From the NCBI RefSeq assembly GCF_002078875.1, contig NC_034420.1, positions 3,905,814-3,969,813 on the forward strand: 64,000 nucleotides of DNA. Direction: 5' to 3'. This stretch comes from Numida meleagris. Taxonomy: Eukaryota > Chordata > Aves > Galliformes > Numididae. The position numbers were made by a program, and so were the translations under genes. The number at the start of each line of letters is the position of its first letter. The stretch's first letter is position 1. This document shows positions 50,701-63,250 of the stretch, piece after piece. The notes below the pieces were generated by a model. That model saw only the letters and a program-made list of their open reading frames with translations, was not told the origin of the DNA and ran no database searches.

Positions 50701-53700
50701 GTAGCTATTCTGCAAGTTCAGCCAAGCTTTTAGCCAGACTTCTGTCTTTACAGAGTAGATTGTTCTTTACTAAAAAAGTGTATTTATAGTTACCTAATGT
50801 TACGAGACAACAGGTTGGGAAAGAGGACCAGGGGACAGCTGGGGGGTTTGTTGTTGCTGCTGTTTTGTTTTTTTTTAAGAAGAAACAAAAAATAAAACAG
50901 AAACGCATAAGCATGTTCTTAGTTGATATCTTTTTCTCAAGACACAGAAATAAATTAGATTACACGAGGAAGAAAGTTTTTGTTTGAGGAATTCAGGTGT
51001 TCTGTTACTGCGTTCTGAGAGGAAGCCCCCATCACCTTAAATTCACTCTCTGATTTTTTTACTGATATTTAGACAAGAAGATACCTGGAAGTTGTGCTTT
51101 TGGGGGAGAATACATGCATGCATGTGCTTTAACTTTCCAAATGTTTGGGATTTTAATTGAGCTCTTGCTCAGAATGTGTTTGTGTTGTTGATCCAACAAG
51201 AAAAAAAAATCATTGTTCTGCTGAATTCTCCTGTCACTGAGGTTCTTATAGCTTTTAGCATTTATCATTTCATTTTAGCTGTATGGGTGGAGGTATTGCT
51301 GACATTATTTTTTCATTAAAATGCAGTCACTTGCATCCATGGAACATACCTCAGTGTTTGAGGTACGTAGTAAAGCCCTTCGTTAAACATGGGTTTATGT
51401 TTTTGATGTTTTACCTTCTTAAAGGTAAATGACTTTGTCATTCTTCAGCTTCTCTTGCAAAAGGATTCCAAGACATTTTGTTTAGGAAGGCAAAAACACA
51501 CGTTCACAGAATAAAGACAACTGATATGATGTGAAGATAAACTGAAGTTCTGCTCTCTGTTCAGAGGGCACTTGCACATCTTTAAGTAGTTTAAAATGTC
51601 AGAACATAGGTTATGAGATTATTCTTATTTAAATGAAGGAGGATGCATTTTTCTGATAATTTCTTGACCAGGCCTGATCTTGCACCCTTGCACCAACATA
51701 AACATATCAGAGCTGTTTGTGTATGGCTTTGCCATTGTCAGTCTGTACAGAATTGGAGAGTGTGCTTTATCTGGAGTTCCTGTGTGGGACTTCACATCCT
51801 TCCTGTTCCTGTTTGAATGAATTTCTTGGAGATTCATTCTTACTTACGCATGCCAAGCATTACTAATAATAGCCAAACTAGATCTGCTTGGAAGAAATTC
51901 AGGATGGTGGAAAGGGAAGCTTTTGGTATTCTCGTGTCAAGAACTGTAAGAAAAATCCCAGCAGGACAACTCTGCTGTAGTTTTTGTGGTTTCATGCCCC
52001 GTAGAAAAGTTTTGCATTAGAATGAGAATGGAAACTGCAGCTGCAGTGAGCCGCTGGGAAACGTGATCGCGGTAACATTGCTTATGCTCACATAGCTCAC
52101 AGCCTCCATGGCTGGGCCCAGGCTTCCAGAACACAAGACAAGGGGCATCTTCCTCTGAGGAGCATGGCTTTTCTTGCTGTGTGTGTGTTGGTGGAAGGCA
52201 GTGTGGAAAGGTTAAATTCATAAGAGTTCTAAGGCATCACACAGATCCTGGTGAGGTTCATAGTGGTGTTAGGGTGAAGAAAGGAAAAAAGGATGCAAAA
52301 AGAGATGCTTTTACTTTTATTTGGGGCTATTGTGTATTTCCATGGGCCCAGATATTTAGCCTTTTCACCATTTCAAGCATCTATACTGTTAAAAAATTCA
52401 AAATCACCAAGCAAACTAGAGAACTTGAGGGAAGTTGCTGCTACAAACCTGACACACAGCAGGTTTCTGTGTTCTGCCCTCTTCTGCCACATCTAGAGCA
52501 TATATGGTACTGGCTGGTCCTGGGACAGAAGATGTAAAGCATACAGCAATTTGCCATCGGTGATGCAGTCGGGGGAGAATTATAAAAAAAAATTGGTTTT
52601 AAAATGTTGATGTGATTTACCTTTGCAACTTCTCTGCCAACTTTTGTTTGAGAAAAGGCTATTGAGATCCAGTGACACTGACTCCTTTTGAGTTCTTTCT
52701 GCCTGTTACTGTGTGAAGTATTAAGCTTCCAGGCAGTGACACAGAAAATAGAAAAGTTACATAAATGTTTATCTATGCTGTATTTTGCCAGATAATTATC
52801 TAGTAAGGCATAGGATGAGCAGTTAAACAGTTGTTTCTATTTATGTAAAAAACAAAATTTTACATGATCACGTATCTTCTCTGGTGCACTTTCTAGATAG
52901 TTTTTGCGTAACCATCACCTCCAGCATCTGCTCCCCTCCTGCAGTCTGTCACAATCATATGCTGCTGCCTGTTTTCCCATCTAAACATAGCCCTGGTGCT
53001 GCAAGCTCTTCCACTCTATCTGCCTGCTACTCATGGTGGTGTCCGATTCTGTAGCCGGGATCTCACTTGCAATTGCAATGAAAACCAGAAGTAATCACAA
53101 TTAATGGTTTTTACTCTTAGGTCTGCTACTTTGAATACAAGTATTGTGCTCAACAAGCTGCAGGAAAAATCTTTCCATTGATGCTTGCCTGAGTAACATA
53201 TGCATAAATATATTTCTTAGAAAAGAGATAGTGTGTCTACTGAAATTGTCCTGGAAGCAGTGGAGAACATTTTCACAAAGATCCTGAAAGCCTTGATAGA
53301 AAAATATTTGTTTCTTTATTCAGGATTAATGGTGCCCTAAAACAACTAATTTCAAGTATTTTCACTGGTAACATAAATATATTTGTCAAACAGACTTCTA
53401 AGATACCACACAAAAAAGGTATTCTCAACTGTAAGAATGGAAAACTAGAATGTGAAAGTGCAGATATATTTGCCCTCATGGACCCTTGCTCTCTCCTAGG
53501 GTTTCTCTGAAGTCAATATTTAATTTAACTCTCGCATTTCTTATTTTCCCTCTTCTGTTTTCTTTGCGTTTCCAGCTAATGGGATTCTATAAAAGAATTA
53601 CAGGTCTGTATGTGAGGGTCTGCTTGTCATCAATACACTTTCAATAGTATAAATAGTGTATCACCTTTTTAATTTAAAACATTAGTCACCAACAGTTCTG

Positions 53701-53879
53701 ATTGTATCATTGTTTTAAATGTCAACATCTAGAAGCAGCATGGAAGCTTGTGAGTTGTGAAGCTTGTAGAAACTCACAAGGAAGGAAAATTAAGTATCAT
53801 TCGTAAGCACCAGTTCCCTCACTTCTGAGGAGCAGACCGTACTGTGGTTTGAATCCTTCCTGCTTCTCCACTTTTCTAG
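47722..53879 (+). other. SLIT3: SLIT3 intron
   Basis: This 6.2-kb intron has donor gtaagt and acceptor ctccacttttctag. It is AT-rich with several short T runs (near 49681, 50098 and 50869). I recognise no transposon, RNA gene or exon in it. Confidence 0.93.
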
Positions 53880-53951
53880 GACGCTCCATGGGAATGATAT
53901 TTCCAGTGTTCCCGAAGGTTCATTCAACGACCTGGTGTCCCTGTCCCATCT
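53880..53951 (+). CDS. SLIT3: SLIT3 exon: D4 LRR 4
   Basis: This 72-base, one-LRR exon is phase 2 on both sides (CT+G in, CAT CT out before gtaagt). The peptide is [20 protein letters not shown] and [14 protein letters not shown] matches SLIT3; SLIT2 has SVVPEGAFNDL. The acceptor is ttctag rather than the cag used by most other exons here. Confidence 0.97.
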
Positions 53952-56534
53952 GTAAGTACTCCTACGTTCTTCAGTTTTAGACTTATAAAACACTACAGAT
54001 CGTTACAAATTTCAGATTGTATAGCTATTCTGTTCTTCCTGCGTAGTTTCCATATTCTGCTCTGGATATTCACAGAGCAACTGTTCAAAGGAAATAAAAT
54101 AAATATTAGAACCTGTTGTTATTAGTTACCAAAATATTTTCTTAAGGAAAACCAAATGAGCAAATGTGACAATTTCCTCTTCTGCGGACTTTGTGTTTAA
54201 GGCTTTCTTTCAGCATTGTCTATGTGAAATGCAAAGTGTGTTATGGTCTGAGACAGAGACAGGAAACCTCCCACAAAGAGCAAATATCAAGCAAATGTGA
54301 ATACAGTGCTTAATAAGTGTCATATGTTTTGCATACTGAAATGTTGTCAGTGCATGAACTTGATGAATCACTGCTTCAGACAATATATATTTAATCGTAG
54401 GGAAATGGGTCAAATCACAGTATTAATACTCGTAATTTGTATAAAATAATTAAAATTTAGTAAAAGTCTCAGGTATTTCAAGAGATTATTTGGATTAGTG
54501 GAGGTCCAGGATCTTTTTAAATGCAATTCAATTGATGGAAGAACTGTAAAAGACAAACAGCTGTAAGAATTATGAAACAAACATGGAGCTAACAGTCAGT
54601 GCCAAAATAGTGGACACAAAATGTGAGATAATGTGTGATGCTACACATGATGTGTGTGCATGTGCATGTGTACATTTAACATAATTTATCTGTTTCTTAG
54701 ACCTTAAACATGCCCTCCAGAAAACTTACTGAACACAACAGCACTGTTATCCAGAAAATGTGAAAAACACAAATATTTACTGGATAGCAAATACGTCCTT
54801 GGGCTGTGATTTCTGTGCAAAGCTTTCTATCTCAGTCTTTTTATAGACAAAGAAGAGTAAACATATCTCAGACTGGTACAGATAGAAATAATATATGAGC
54901 AACTTAGGGAATGTCAACTACAACTGAGAAATAACCTCTCAGTTTCAAACTTAAACCCTGGCACCTCAGTCAAAGAAAATACTCATCTTGCGCAAAATAT
55001 ATTTCATTGTCATGTTCCCAGCATAGTAAAGCCATTTTCTGTGTTGTTTTGGAGTGAAATTTGACAGAGCCAAAGCCCTGAATCACCTTTTGGAATGCAG
55101 TGACACCTTCCATACAGGGAGTCTGGCTTCTGAGGGTATTTTTAGAATGCATGAGATAAACATACCATGCCCCATTTGTTTGGACTGTCCTCAGGGTTCA
55201 CTTTAAATGAAGTGCAGACAAAATTTTCCTGGGTAAACCATTCACCTTAGGGAGCGATAAAAACCTCTTTGGTCCAATACAATCACTGCAGTCTGTCTGT
55301 TTAGATGTATGTGCTGCCAGAAATGTAAAATACACAAAACACAAATGAACAGTAATAAATAGGAACCATAAAATAAATAAGACCTGTCTGGGGTGTAATT
55401 TGCACAGCTGAACAATTTAATTTTACAGTACAATTGTGCTCCCCAATTTCTTGAAGAGGATGCGGTGTGATCATCTGAAACTTTCAGCAACCGCAATGAT
55501 CTTGCTAGATGTTAGGCTTTTCACAAGCCAGAAAAAGCTGTGCTTATTCAAAGTCATATAGATTTGCAAATAAATTCTTTTTGTGTTCTCCTGATACCAA
55601 GATCTTTGAGGAGAAAGCATGTGCTTGGAGTAATTTTTAAATGGTATTAGAAGTTGCTACTCATCAAACTCATAACTCCAGGAGAGCAAAACTTGGTGTT
55701 AAATTTACAAGCTGTATGGCTGTGGGTAGGACGGGTATTAGGGCTGAAGGAAGCTGACCACCAGGGTACTGAGCTGGATATTTTTCTAGCAGAGACAGAA
55801 GAATTGGTTTCAGTCAGTCTTTTGTAATAGATTTTAAATGGTTTGCAATTGGAAGAATAAAACTGACATCTAGATACTTTAATCACTTATTCCAATGCTG
55901 TTTAAAGCTTAAGAGATTACTAGTAAATACTGAATTTCCTTTACGTTGCAAATATATTATCTGAATGTAGCTGTTATAACAACCTGTAACAGATAAACCT
56001 CACTAAAGACAGAGAAAAGTTTATATGTGGTATTATATACACTGTTCTGTTTTGAATTTACAACTTTATTTACTTGAATCACATAATTGTCTATTTAAGC
56101 CATGACTATGCTAATTTGTTCAGTCCAGGGTAATGATAAAAATGTTAAAGTACTAGTGAAGGACCATGTATATTAATATCTAAAAAGAACTCAAAATCCG
56201 TTGGGGCAAAACAGAACTTCTCAGTTAGGTCAGTTCTCACGTATGCTGTCCTCTCATCTCTGTCCATTCGGTGATATATACAGCTCTGTAACCAGTTTGA
56301 TTTGCCAAATACTGCCATGCTCCAGGGACTTCACAAAGAAACTCTTCTTAATTGTGCACAGCAGGTCTTTTTCTCGGACATGTTACTGATAAACAGCTCA
56401 GATTCCTGATCCTCTTGAATCATCTCGCCTTTACTTAATAGCTGTGTTAGTTATCAATAAATGAAATCAAATGAAATAAGCAGTCCCCACGTAGCACTCT
56501 TTATCTTCACATTATCTTGGCTAATTATTCATAA

Positions 56535-56815
56535 AATAACAGAATGGCTTAGTTGGGAGGGGCCATAAGGACCATCTACTTCTAGTTCAAACCCCTTGCT
56601 GTGGGCTGGTTGCCACCCCAAAGATCAGGCAGCCCAGGGCCCCATCCAGCCCGGCCCAAACGCCTCCTGGGATCTGGCACCCACAGCTTCTCTGTGCAGC
56701 CTGTGCCAGTGCCTCACCACTCTCTGAGTGTAAAATTCCCTCCTAACATCTAATCTAAATCTCCCCTCTTTTATTTTAAAGCTGTTCCCCCTTGTCCTAT
56801 CACTATCAGAAGTTG
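56535..56815 (-). mobile_element. CR1 LINE, 5'-truncated
   Basis: The + strand reads taacagaatggcttagttgg, gaccatctacttctagttca, aggcagcccagggccccatc, acccacagcttctctgtgca, ctaacatctaatctaaatct and cccccttgtcctatcactat. The order is that of a CR1 3' region on the minus strand, about 280 bases long. It is similar in subfamily to the copy at 23359 but more diverged. Confidence 0.94.
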
Positions 56816-57882
56816 GCAGAACAGAAATATTTGCACCATGTTTTGAAAATGCTGCTGGAGATATTTTATTACAGCACAAGATATTTTTACCTCCTTCAAA
56901 TAGTGTGGTATAGTGGGCAAAAAAATAAAGTGCGTATGTCAGAACACACAAATGAGAATATAATAATGCACAATAGATCTGAGAAATAGAAAAAGAAAAA
57001 AATAAGTGAACAGAAAGATACATGTGATAATTTCTGTAGTTGTACAATAATGTTATTGGTAATCAGTTCTAGTGACTATAGGGCACCTTTATTTCCAATG
57101 TACTTTATGAAGATTAATTAACACGGGTAACTGGGCTTAAATTATCCTCCCACTGCTGTTTTATATATTGCAGTTGCTCAGTGCTGAAGTTAATTTCTGG
57201 GTCCAAATTTCACTGCTGTATTTTGTTTGACCTTGGACAAGTGAGCTGGTTGATCACAGTTACAGGGTTACAGGGTCAAAAAGTCAACTGAGTAGTTTTT
57301 TTCCCATTGTAAGCAACAGAATCACACAGAAGGAATGGATAGATATTTTTTAATACGGTGCTTTAGTACACATTTAATTTTGATGAATGAGCGCTAGACA
57401 GAGTTTGAACCTATGAACCTTCATTATGAATCTGTCTAGGGCACAGTGGGTTCATTAGTCACTCCAGTAGAAATGTATCAACAAATTTACTGAGGTTTTT
57501 ATCGTAATATCCTGTCTGATATTTTTATTCAAAAGAAGATTATGTTTAAAATACCATGTTAAAGATTGTTTTTAACATATGTAAAGTCTAAAACACAAAT
57601 TGAATTATTGGTTTCTTAAGTATCTCTTCCTCATGCTGATCTGTAACTATTTAGTTTATTATTTTCCCATTGCAGTTCAGGTGTTGCACAGCTAAAGCCT
57701 TTCAGCAAAATAAATGCAGTCTTCCAACATACATTTCTTCACACGTCCAGAAATTAATAGTTTCTAGACTGATTTTTCTAAAGTTTGACCTTTATTTATC
57801 ATTGACTCATTGCCTAAAATGACACTTGAGAAAGAAATAGTCTAAATGAGTAAAGACAGCACCTAAATTTAAGGTAAAAAGG

Positions 57883-57918
57883 GTTTTGTTTTTTGTTTTT
57901 TGTTTGGTTTTTTTTTTT
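57883..57918. repeat. T-rich low-complexity tract
   Basis: Repeated gtttttt units merge into a run of 12 T residues. Confidence 0.85.
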
Positions 57919-58509
57919 GGATAGATCTCCATTCATAATGAAAAAGTTTTGTGAATTATAATTACACTATTTGAATGCATCTGCTTCAACCATGTGATGT
58001 CACTCAAGAGATGGGTTAACCTGCAGATGTGTTTTCAAAGCTGTAAACAAGCTTCACAGACACCAGGTTGCAGTTTTGAAAATAGGGGTATCCTCTGTAT
58101 GCATGACTCATCGAGTGAGTCATCTGGTCCAAACTAAATAGCACAGTTCACTGGCTCATGAAGGCCAAAGAGTTAAATAAAAGAAACCAACCTGGAAAAT
58201 TCTGTGAAAGCAATATATCTCTCGACATTTCTCAAGCACAAGTTTTTGAAAAAGTGATTTATTGTTTGAAAAGGAGATTTGTTGTTAAGTATTTATACAA
58301 CCTCTGTAACTAATGATGAAAAGAAAGAAAAGGAGGAGGAATACAGGGGGAGATAATTCTTGAAGACTTTCTGAATATTTAGAAGATTTATTTCACACAT
58401 TTTGAAATAAAGCATTCTAGTACAAGAGTAAAATGTACCGCATTGAGATAAGGTATGCTATATTTTCTTGCAAATCAAAATAACTATTTGTTTTTTTTCT
58501 TACAACTAG

Positions 58510-58673
58510 GGCTCTAGGTACCAACCCTTTACACTGTGATTGCAGCCTCCGCTGGCTTTCTGAGTGGGTAAAGGCAGGGTACAAAGAGCCGGGAATAGCC
58601 CGCTGCAGTGGGCCAGAAGCCATGGTGGACAGGCTGCTGCTCACAACTCCAACTCACCACTTCCAGTGCAAAG
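58510..58673 (+). CDS. SLIT3: SLIT3 exon: D4 C-terminal cap (LRRCT4)
   Basis: This 164-base exon enters in phase 2 (CT+G) and leaves in phase 1 (AAA G before gtaggt). It encodes [20 protein letters not shown], then [31 protein letters not shown] and QCK. The LRRCT cysteines are complete (CDC, ARC, FQC). [17 protein letters not shown] is SLIT3-like; SLIT2 has GANPLYCDCNMQWLSDW. Val replaces the Ala usual in EPMADRLL. If the following donor were ignored, the frame would continue 53 codons into the intron; see the findings. Confidence 0.98.
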
Positions 58674-59431
58674 GTAGGTGCAAGCTGGAAGAGTGTTGTT
58701 TCCTATTGCTTTTCCTACTATACAGCTCTTTATTTTTATACTCTTGCAAGCTGTTTGGCATTAAAGTAAGTTTGGGAAGAGTTGCCTGGCTTTCTTTTAT
58801 TGAACCATCAGATTGCATTCAAGTTGCGTTTTGAAGTGTTCTTTCACAGAGTTCAGTTAACTGCACTGCTGGAAGGAAAAACAGCAAGCCTCCAAAGAGT
58901 TAGCATTGCTGTTGTTAGCACCATATTATGTAGGAGCAAATTAGCATAGAGGATATTGTTACGTAGTTGAACAAATAAATTGTTATTGGCCTTCTACCCC
59001 CCCAGACAACTTTGGTAAAATAAGGGTCATTTTAAAATACAGACCTCTCTAGTTTCTATGTACATACATTTGAAAACTGAGAATTCTTGCGGAAAGCAGA
59101 TATTTACCAAAATAACATTTTTATTTGAAGATACACAAACAACTTTATGTCCTCACCAGCTCTGTATCAGAAATTGTATATTCTGGAAAATCTTTAATGT
59201 CTGAATTTACTGTACGTTCAGGAGAGGGCTGAAGTGCAGCTGTTAGCAATTAGGTGCTGTCATGGACAGGATTACTGTGCATTAGGGAGCAGTCAGTAAA
59301 AGATAAGGAGTACATTTTCTTGTGGAGAAAGTAAATAGTATATTGTTGAGTGTAGGGTAAGTAAGAGTCATACATTCTTATTGTAAAGGGAGCTCTGGAG
59401 GTTTGTACAGGTTGCCACAAAGTACATGAAA

Positions 59432-59890
59432 ATCAGAGAATCACAGAATATGCTGAGTTGGAAGAGACCCACAGTGCCCATCGAGTGCAGCTGCTGCCTC
59501 CACACAGGACCGCCCAAACCCGGCATCTGCGGCAGCTCGGGGCCGCGCCCACCGCCCTGTGGGGCAGAGCCTTTCCCTCACCCCCAGCTGCCCCTCCCCT
59601 GACGCAGCCCCACCCCGTTCCCTCGGGCCCTGTCGCTGTCACAGGGAGCAGAGCTCAGCGCTGCCCTCCGCTCCCTGTGAGGAGCTGCAGCCGCCATGAG
59701 GGCTGCCCTGAGCCTGCTCTGCTCGGGGCTGAGCAAACCCAGTGCTCTCAGCCGCTCCTCACACACTGGGCCCTCAGACCCCTCCGCATCTCCGCAGCCC
59801 TCCTTGGGCCGCTCTCTAACAGCTCTATGTCCTTGCATTGTGGCTCTCAGACTGCCCGCAGTGTTGAGGTGAGGACGCTCCAGCACAGAG
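59432..59890 (-). mobile_element. CR1 LINE, GC-rich copy
   Basis: The + strand starts gagaatcacagaatatgctg, then agttggaagagacccacagt, catcgagtgcagctgctgcc, ccctcgggccctgtcgctgt, gagctgcagccgccatgagg and ctctaacagctctatgtcct. This matches a longer antisense CR1 3' region in order, about 450 bases. The copy is unusually rich in G+C and CpG for this neighbourhood, which explains the open frames crossing it on both strands. It is not a promoter island as far as can be seen. Confidence 0.9.
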
Positions 59891-60762
59891 CAGAGCAGGA
59901 AGGTATTTTCTTACTGTCCCACAGGGCATTAGTCTAGTGTTGTACTGCCAACATTGATTAATACCGATTACTTCAGAGGGAAGTTGAAGTATCCTCATAA
60001 CAGACAATGCTAGAACAAACTGAGTCGTAGTCAAAATAACTTCAGAAAGTTCCTATCCACTATTGGCTGCCTCCTGTCTTGAACTGTGAGGGCTTTGCCC
60101 GTCTGTTCCCCTCAGAAGGAAGGTGCAGGCAGCCTCGCAGTTGGAGGTGGGGCTGTATTTATAGTGAGTGGAGTTTTACTTACATAAGAAAAGATGTGTT
60201 AGTAGTCTTCGTGAAAATAAGGGCATCAGGTCTGTTTTTATGTCTCACAGTGCCACGAACACTTAGAATACTGCTTGGCAGCATAATTTTTTACTGGCTG
60301 GGATGAAACTGCTGAACAAACAAATAATGGTGTTGAAGTGGGTTTGGATCACAGGTTCCCAAGCCTGAGGTCAGTTTTATGGCCTTTTAGATGTATTTTT
60401 AATAACTGTAAACTTATAATTTAATTACTTTGAAATGTCAGTCTCAAAACTATCAGAAGTCTGACTACAATTATCAGAACTACAGACTTTATAATAGTGC
60501 CTAAAATGTGAAGTGCAATTATTCCCTAAATACTAAAAATACCAAATAATGTACTTGTTCACACTAAGTGAAACAAAGAAAATGAGCGTGTGAAACAGAG
60601 TCTGAAGTTTAATCCAACAGGAGAAGGCCGGTGAATTTTTCATTTTGAAACTGTCATGTATCAGCAATTAGATTCACTTTCTCTCTAAACTAACATGCAA
60701 GATATAAGTGAGTCCATGATTCTGACTGTTAAAACAGCTGTATCGTTTTTATATAAATATTA

Positions 60763-60805
60763 GTTAGGTCCACCAGAAAGCTGGTGGGCTTTCTGGTGGC
60801 CTAGC
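60763..60805 (+). repeat. Perfect 12-bp inverted repeat / hairpin
   Basis: CCACCAGAAAGC at 60770-60781 is the exact reverse complement of GCTTTCTGGTGG at 60788-60799, with a six-base loop (TGGTGG). Allowing one bulged T at 60769, TAGG at 60765-60768 pairs with CCTA at 60800-60803, giving a 16-bp stem. It is too short for a standard pre-miRNA and resembles no family I know. Confidence 0.85.
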
Positions 60806-63238
60806 TGTCTGCCTCACTGGTTTCATCTGAATAGAAAAGGAGAAAAAAGTGTTGTTTCAGAGGCAGACTTTGGACAGGCAGATGTTGTTGACGGTCTGAA
60901 TGAGTTTCAGTATACTCCAAGAATCTCCACACCTTAGTAAAATTCACCCTTTTTCAACACAATGTATATATTTTGAGAAGCAATGCATGATTTTGTAATC
61001 TGACAGTAACTGAATTTATTTCCCATGTGCACATTTAATACAGTACTCTTCATGCTGTTATCTCTGGACATCGATGATGATCTTTAGTGGTGAAGTGACA
61101 GAATTTATTACAGCACAAAGCACACGTTTACCCTTGGCCCGAAGACATTTACCCTATGTCAGGGACAGTGCAGCCTCAGTTCATGCTGCAGCTGCATGGC
61201 TCTCTCAGCTACAAATGCTGAGCTGTAGCTGTGGCACGAGCCTGTGGCAGCAGAATGACACTATCTGTGGGATAACACAGATTGTCCAAAGATATGTCCT
61301 TACTTCTGCCTGCATAGATTTGATCCTTTCCCCGGCATTGCTCGCATGGAGCTTGAGGGGGATGAAGTGTCACTTGCCTCAAAAACACCTGGGTCATTGC
61401 TGCAGGTGTCATCCCGCACTGAGCTCAGGACCTCGAGATGCTTGTATAAAGGTTGTGCACAGATATCCTCTGTGGCCTCCTGTAACTTTTAAATTAAAAA
61501 AAATATATAAGTAGTTTAACAAACTCTTGTTAAAATCACGTTTCTAGTGTGTGACTGAGCAGAAGGTTATGTCTCAGCAGAGCCAAGAAAATAAAAGCAT
61601 GTAATGTGTGAGTCATGCAAACCCATCTCTGCTTTTTATTAAATTGCCCTCTTAGTGATGCAGTAGAGGAAAGGAATGTGCTAGGCTGAGGGCATTTTGC
61701 TATATGAATTTATAAATCAAATCCCCAAGGGCGAGCTAATGAACTACTTAAGTGCTAGGAACTAACAGTGTGCTTATTAGCTCCTACATTGATTAGCTTT
61801 GATCTGTGCCATAGGAATAACTGGAAAATATATGTTTGTGTAATATAGAATAAATAAATAATGAATTCTGGCTCAGTAACCTCTAAATCGAGTAGAAGAG
61901 CAACACTGCTGTCTCTACTAAGCACCCTGCGTAGCTACCTTAGTGTGTTCGGGGAGGAGCAGAAGAGGAGCAGCTCACTTATGTTACACTTCACCACCAA
62001 CAGTGCCAGAAATTCAAATGCTATTTCCTCTTCCTGTTCTAACTCCAAGTTAAAAATGTGTGACATTTAGTTAGACATAAAATCCAAAGGTGGAAGAGGA
62101 AAACAACAGACTTTTATTTCATTTTTCGGATTTGTTACTTCTTGTTTATATTATGTTGTTTCACTCTGCAATTAACTGTGCTGCTTTTATTAGCTATGTT
62201 GACCCTGCCATGTGTATGAGATCAGGATATAGCCTTTATACAGCAGGCACATTTCAGCTGAGACTCATTGGTACTAATTTCTCTGATGTTCTTAACCCCC
62301 TGTTGGTGCCGTGCTAGTATTCAAAGTGAATAACGAGGGTTTATATCTCACGGAGGACAGCCCAAAGCAAATTCCTGACTGAAAGGGAGATCTTTTCGTC
62401 TTTGATTTTTGTAGCCCTCTACAGCTCAACCTGCTTTCTAATGTCAGATATAAGCTTATATTCTCCACTTTGAGGATGTATCACAACTTACTCCTGCTTA
62501 TCACTTATCATTATTCAGTAGCAGAAGGCCTGTGCCCACTCCAGATCACACAGGACCAATTTTAAAATATTTTAAAATGTGTTGCCTTTAAAATGAGATA
62601 AAGTTATTTTAGATTCTTTATTGTCTGTTATAATTGAAGCCCCTTTAAAGTGTTTGGCTTTATTTTTTATGTGTAAAAGCTGTTAAGTCATTGATATTTG
62701 AAATCTAGCCACTTCAAAATCACAATTTTCTTAACTATAAATATAGCAGTCTGAATTAACTATCTGTAACATCTCAACAATAAAATATTTGTTTATTCAG
62801 TACCCCAAATTACATGATATTATTTTGGTCTGTGTTCAGCTTCCTGCTTGTCTGCAAGTATCACTAATCTATTAAAAAATATGGTTGTTTAAAAGTTTTA
62901 AATATAGACATGCATATTTACCTGCATGCACTTACAAATTTGCGTGTTTAACTCTGTTGCATTTTGCCAAGGTATCTGAATGTTGGCAATCTTTCTTCTG
63001 GATAGAACAGGAGGAAAATAAGTTTTAAACTCTATTAAAACTAAGAATGGTAGAACACTTTGCACCTAAACAGTCCCATAAGCCTCTAACTGAATCTTTC
63101 TTACGCATGTTTTTCATTTCTACTGTTGCATCTGCACTTTCATTCTTGTTACCAGCCATAGAAATGTCATGTTATAGTTCCCTAGGGGTTGCTGTTGCAG
63201 AATTTCCAGCACTAAGAGAAGGAAAAATTGCTGAAAGC

Positions 63239-63250
63239 CATATATATATA
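63239..63250. repeat. Short (TA)n repeat
   Basis: About twelve bases of alternating TA follow gccat. Confidence 0.75.

Larger units (their letters stand above)
53952..58509 (+). other. SLIT3: SLIT3 intron
   Basis: This 4.6-kb intron has donor gtaagt and acceptor tttttttcttacaactag. It contains one antisense CR1 copy (56535-56815) and a T-rich low-complexity tract (57883-57918). The rest is AT-rich and unclassified. Confidence 0.94.

Noticed and set aside
59458..59937. A 159-codon open frame that could suggest a gene with a CpG-island promoter
   Set aside because: Nearly all of it is the antisense CR1 copy; GC-rich repeat sequence produces open frames on both strands.
61074..61514. A 146-codon open frame on the + strand
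   Set aside because: Ser/Leu/Cys-rich, with no motif I recognise and no promoter or splice context; treated as chance.
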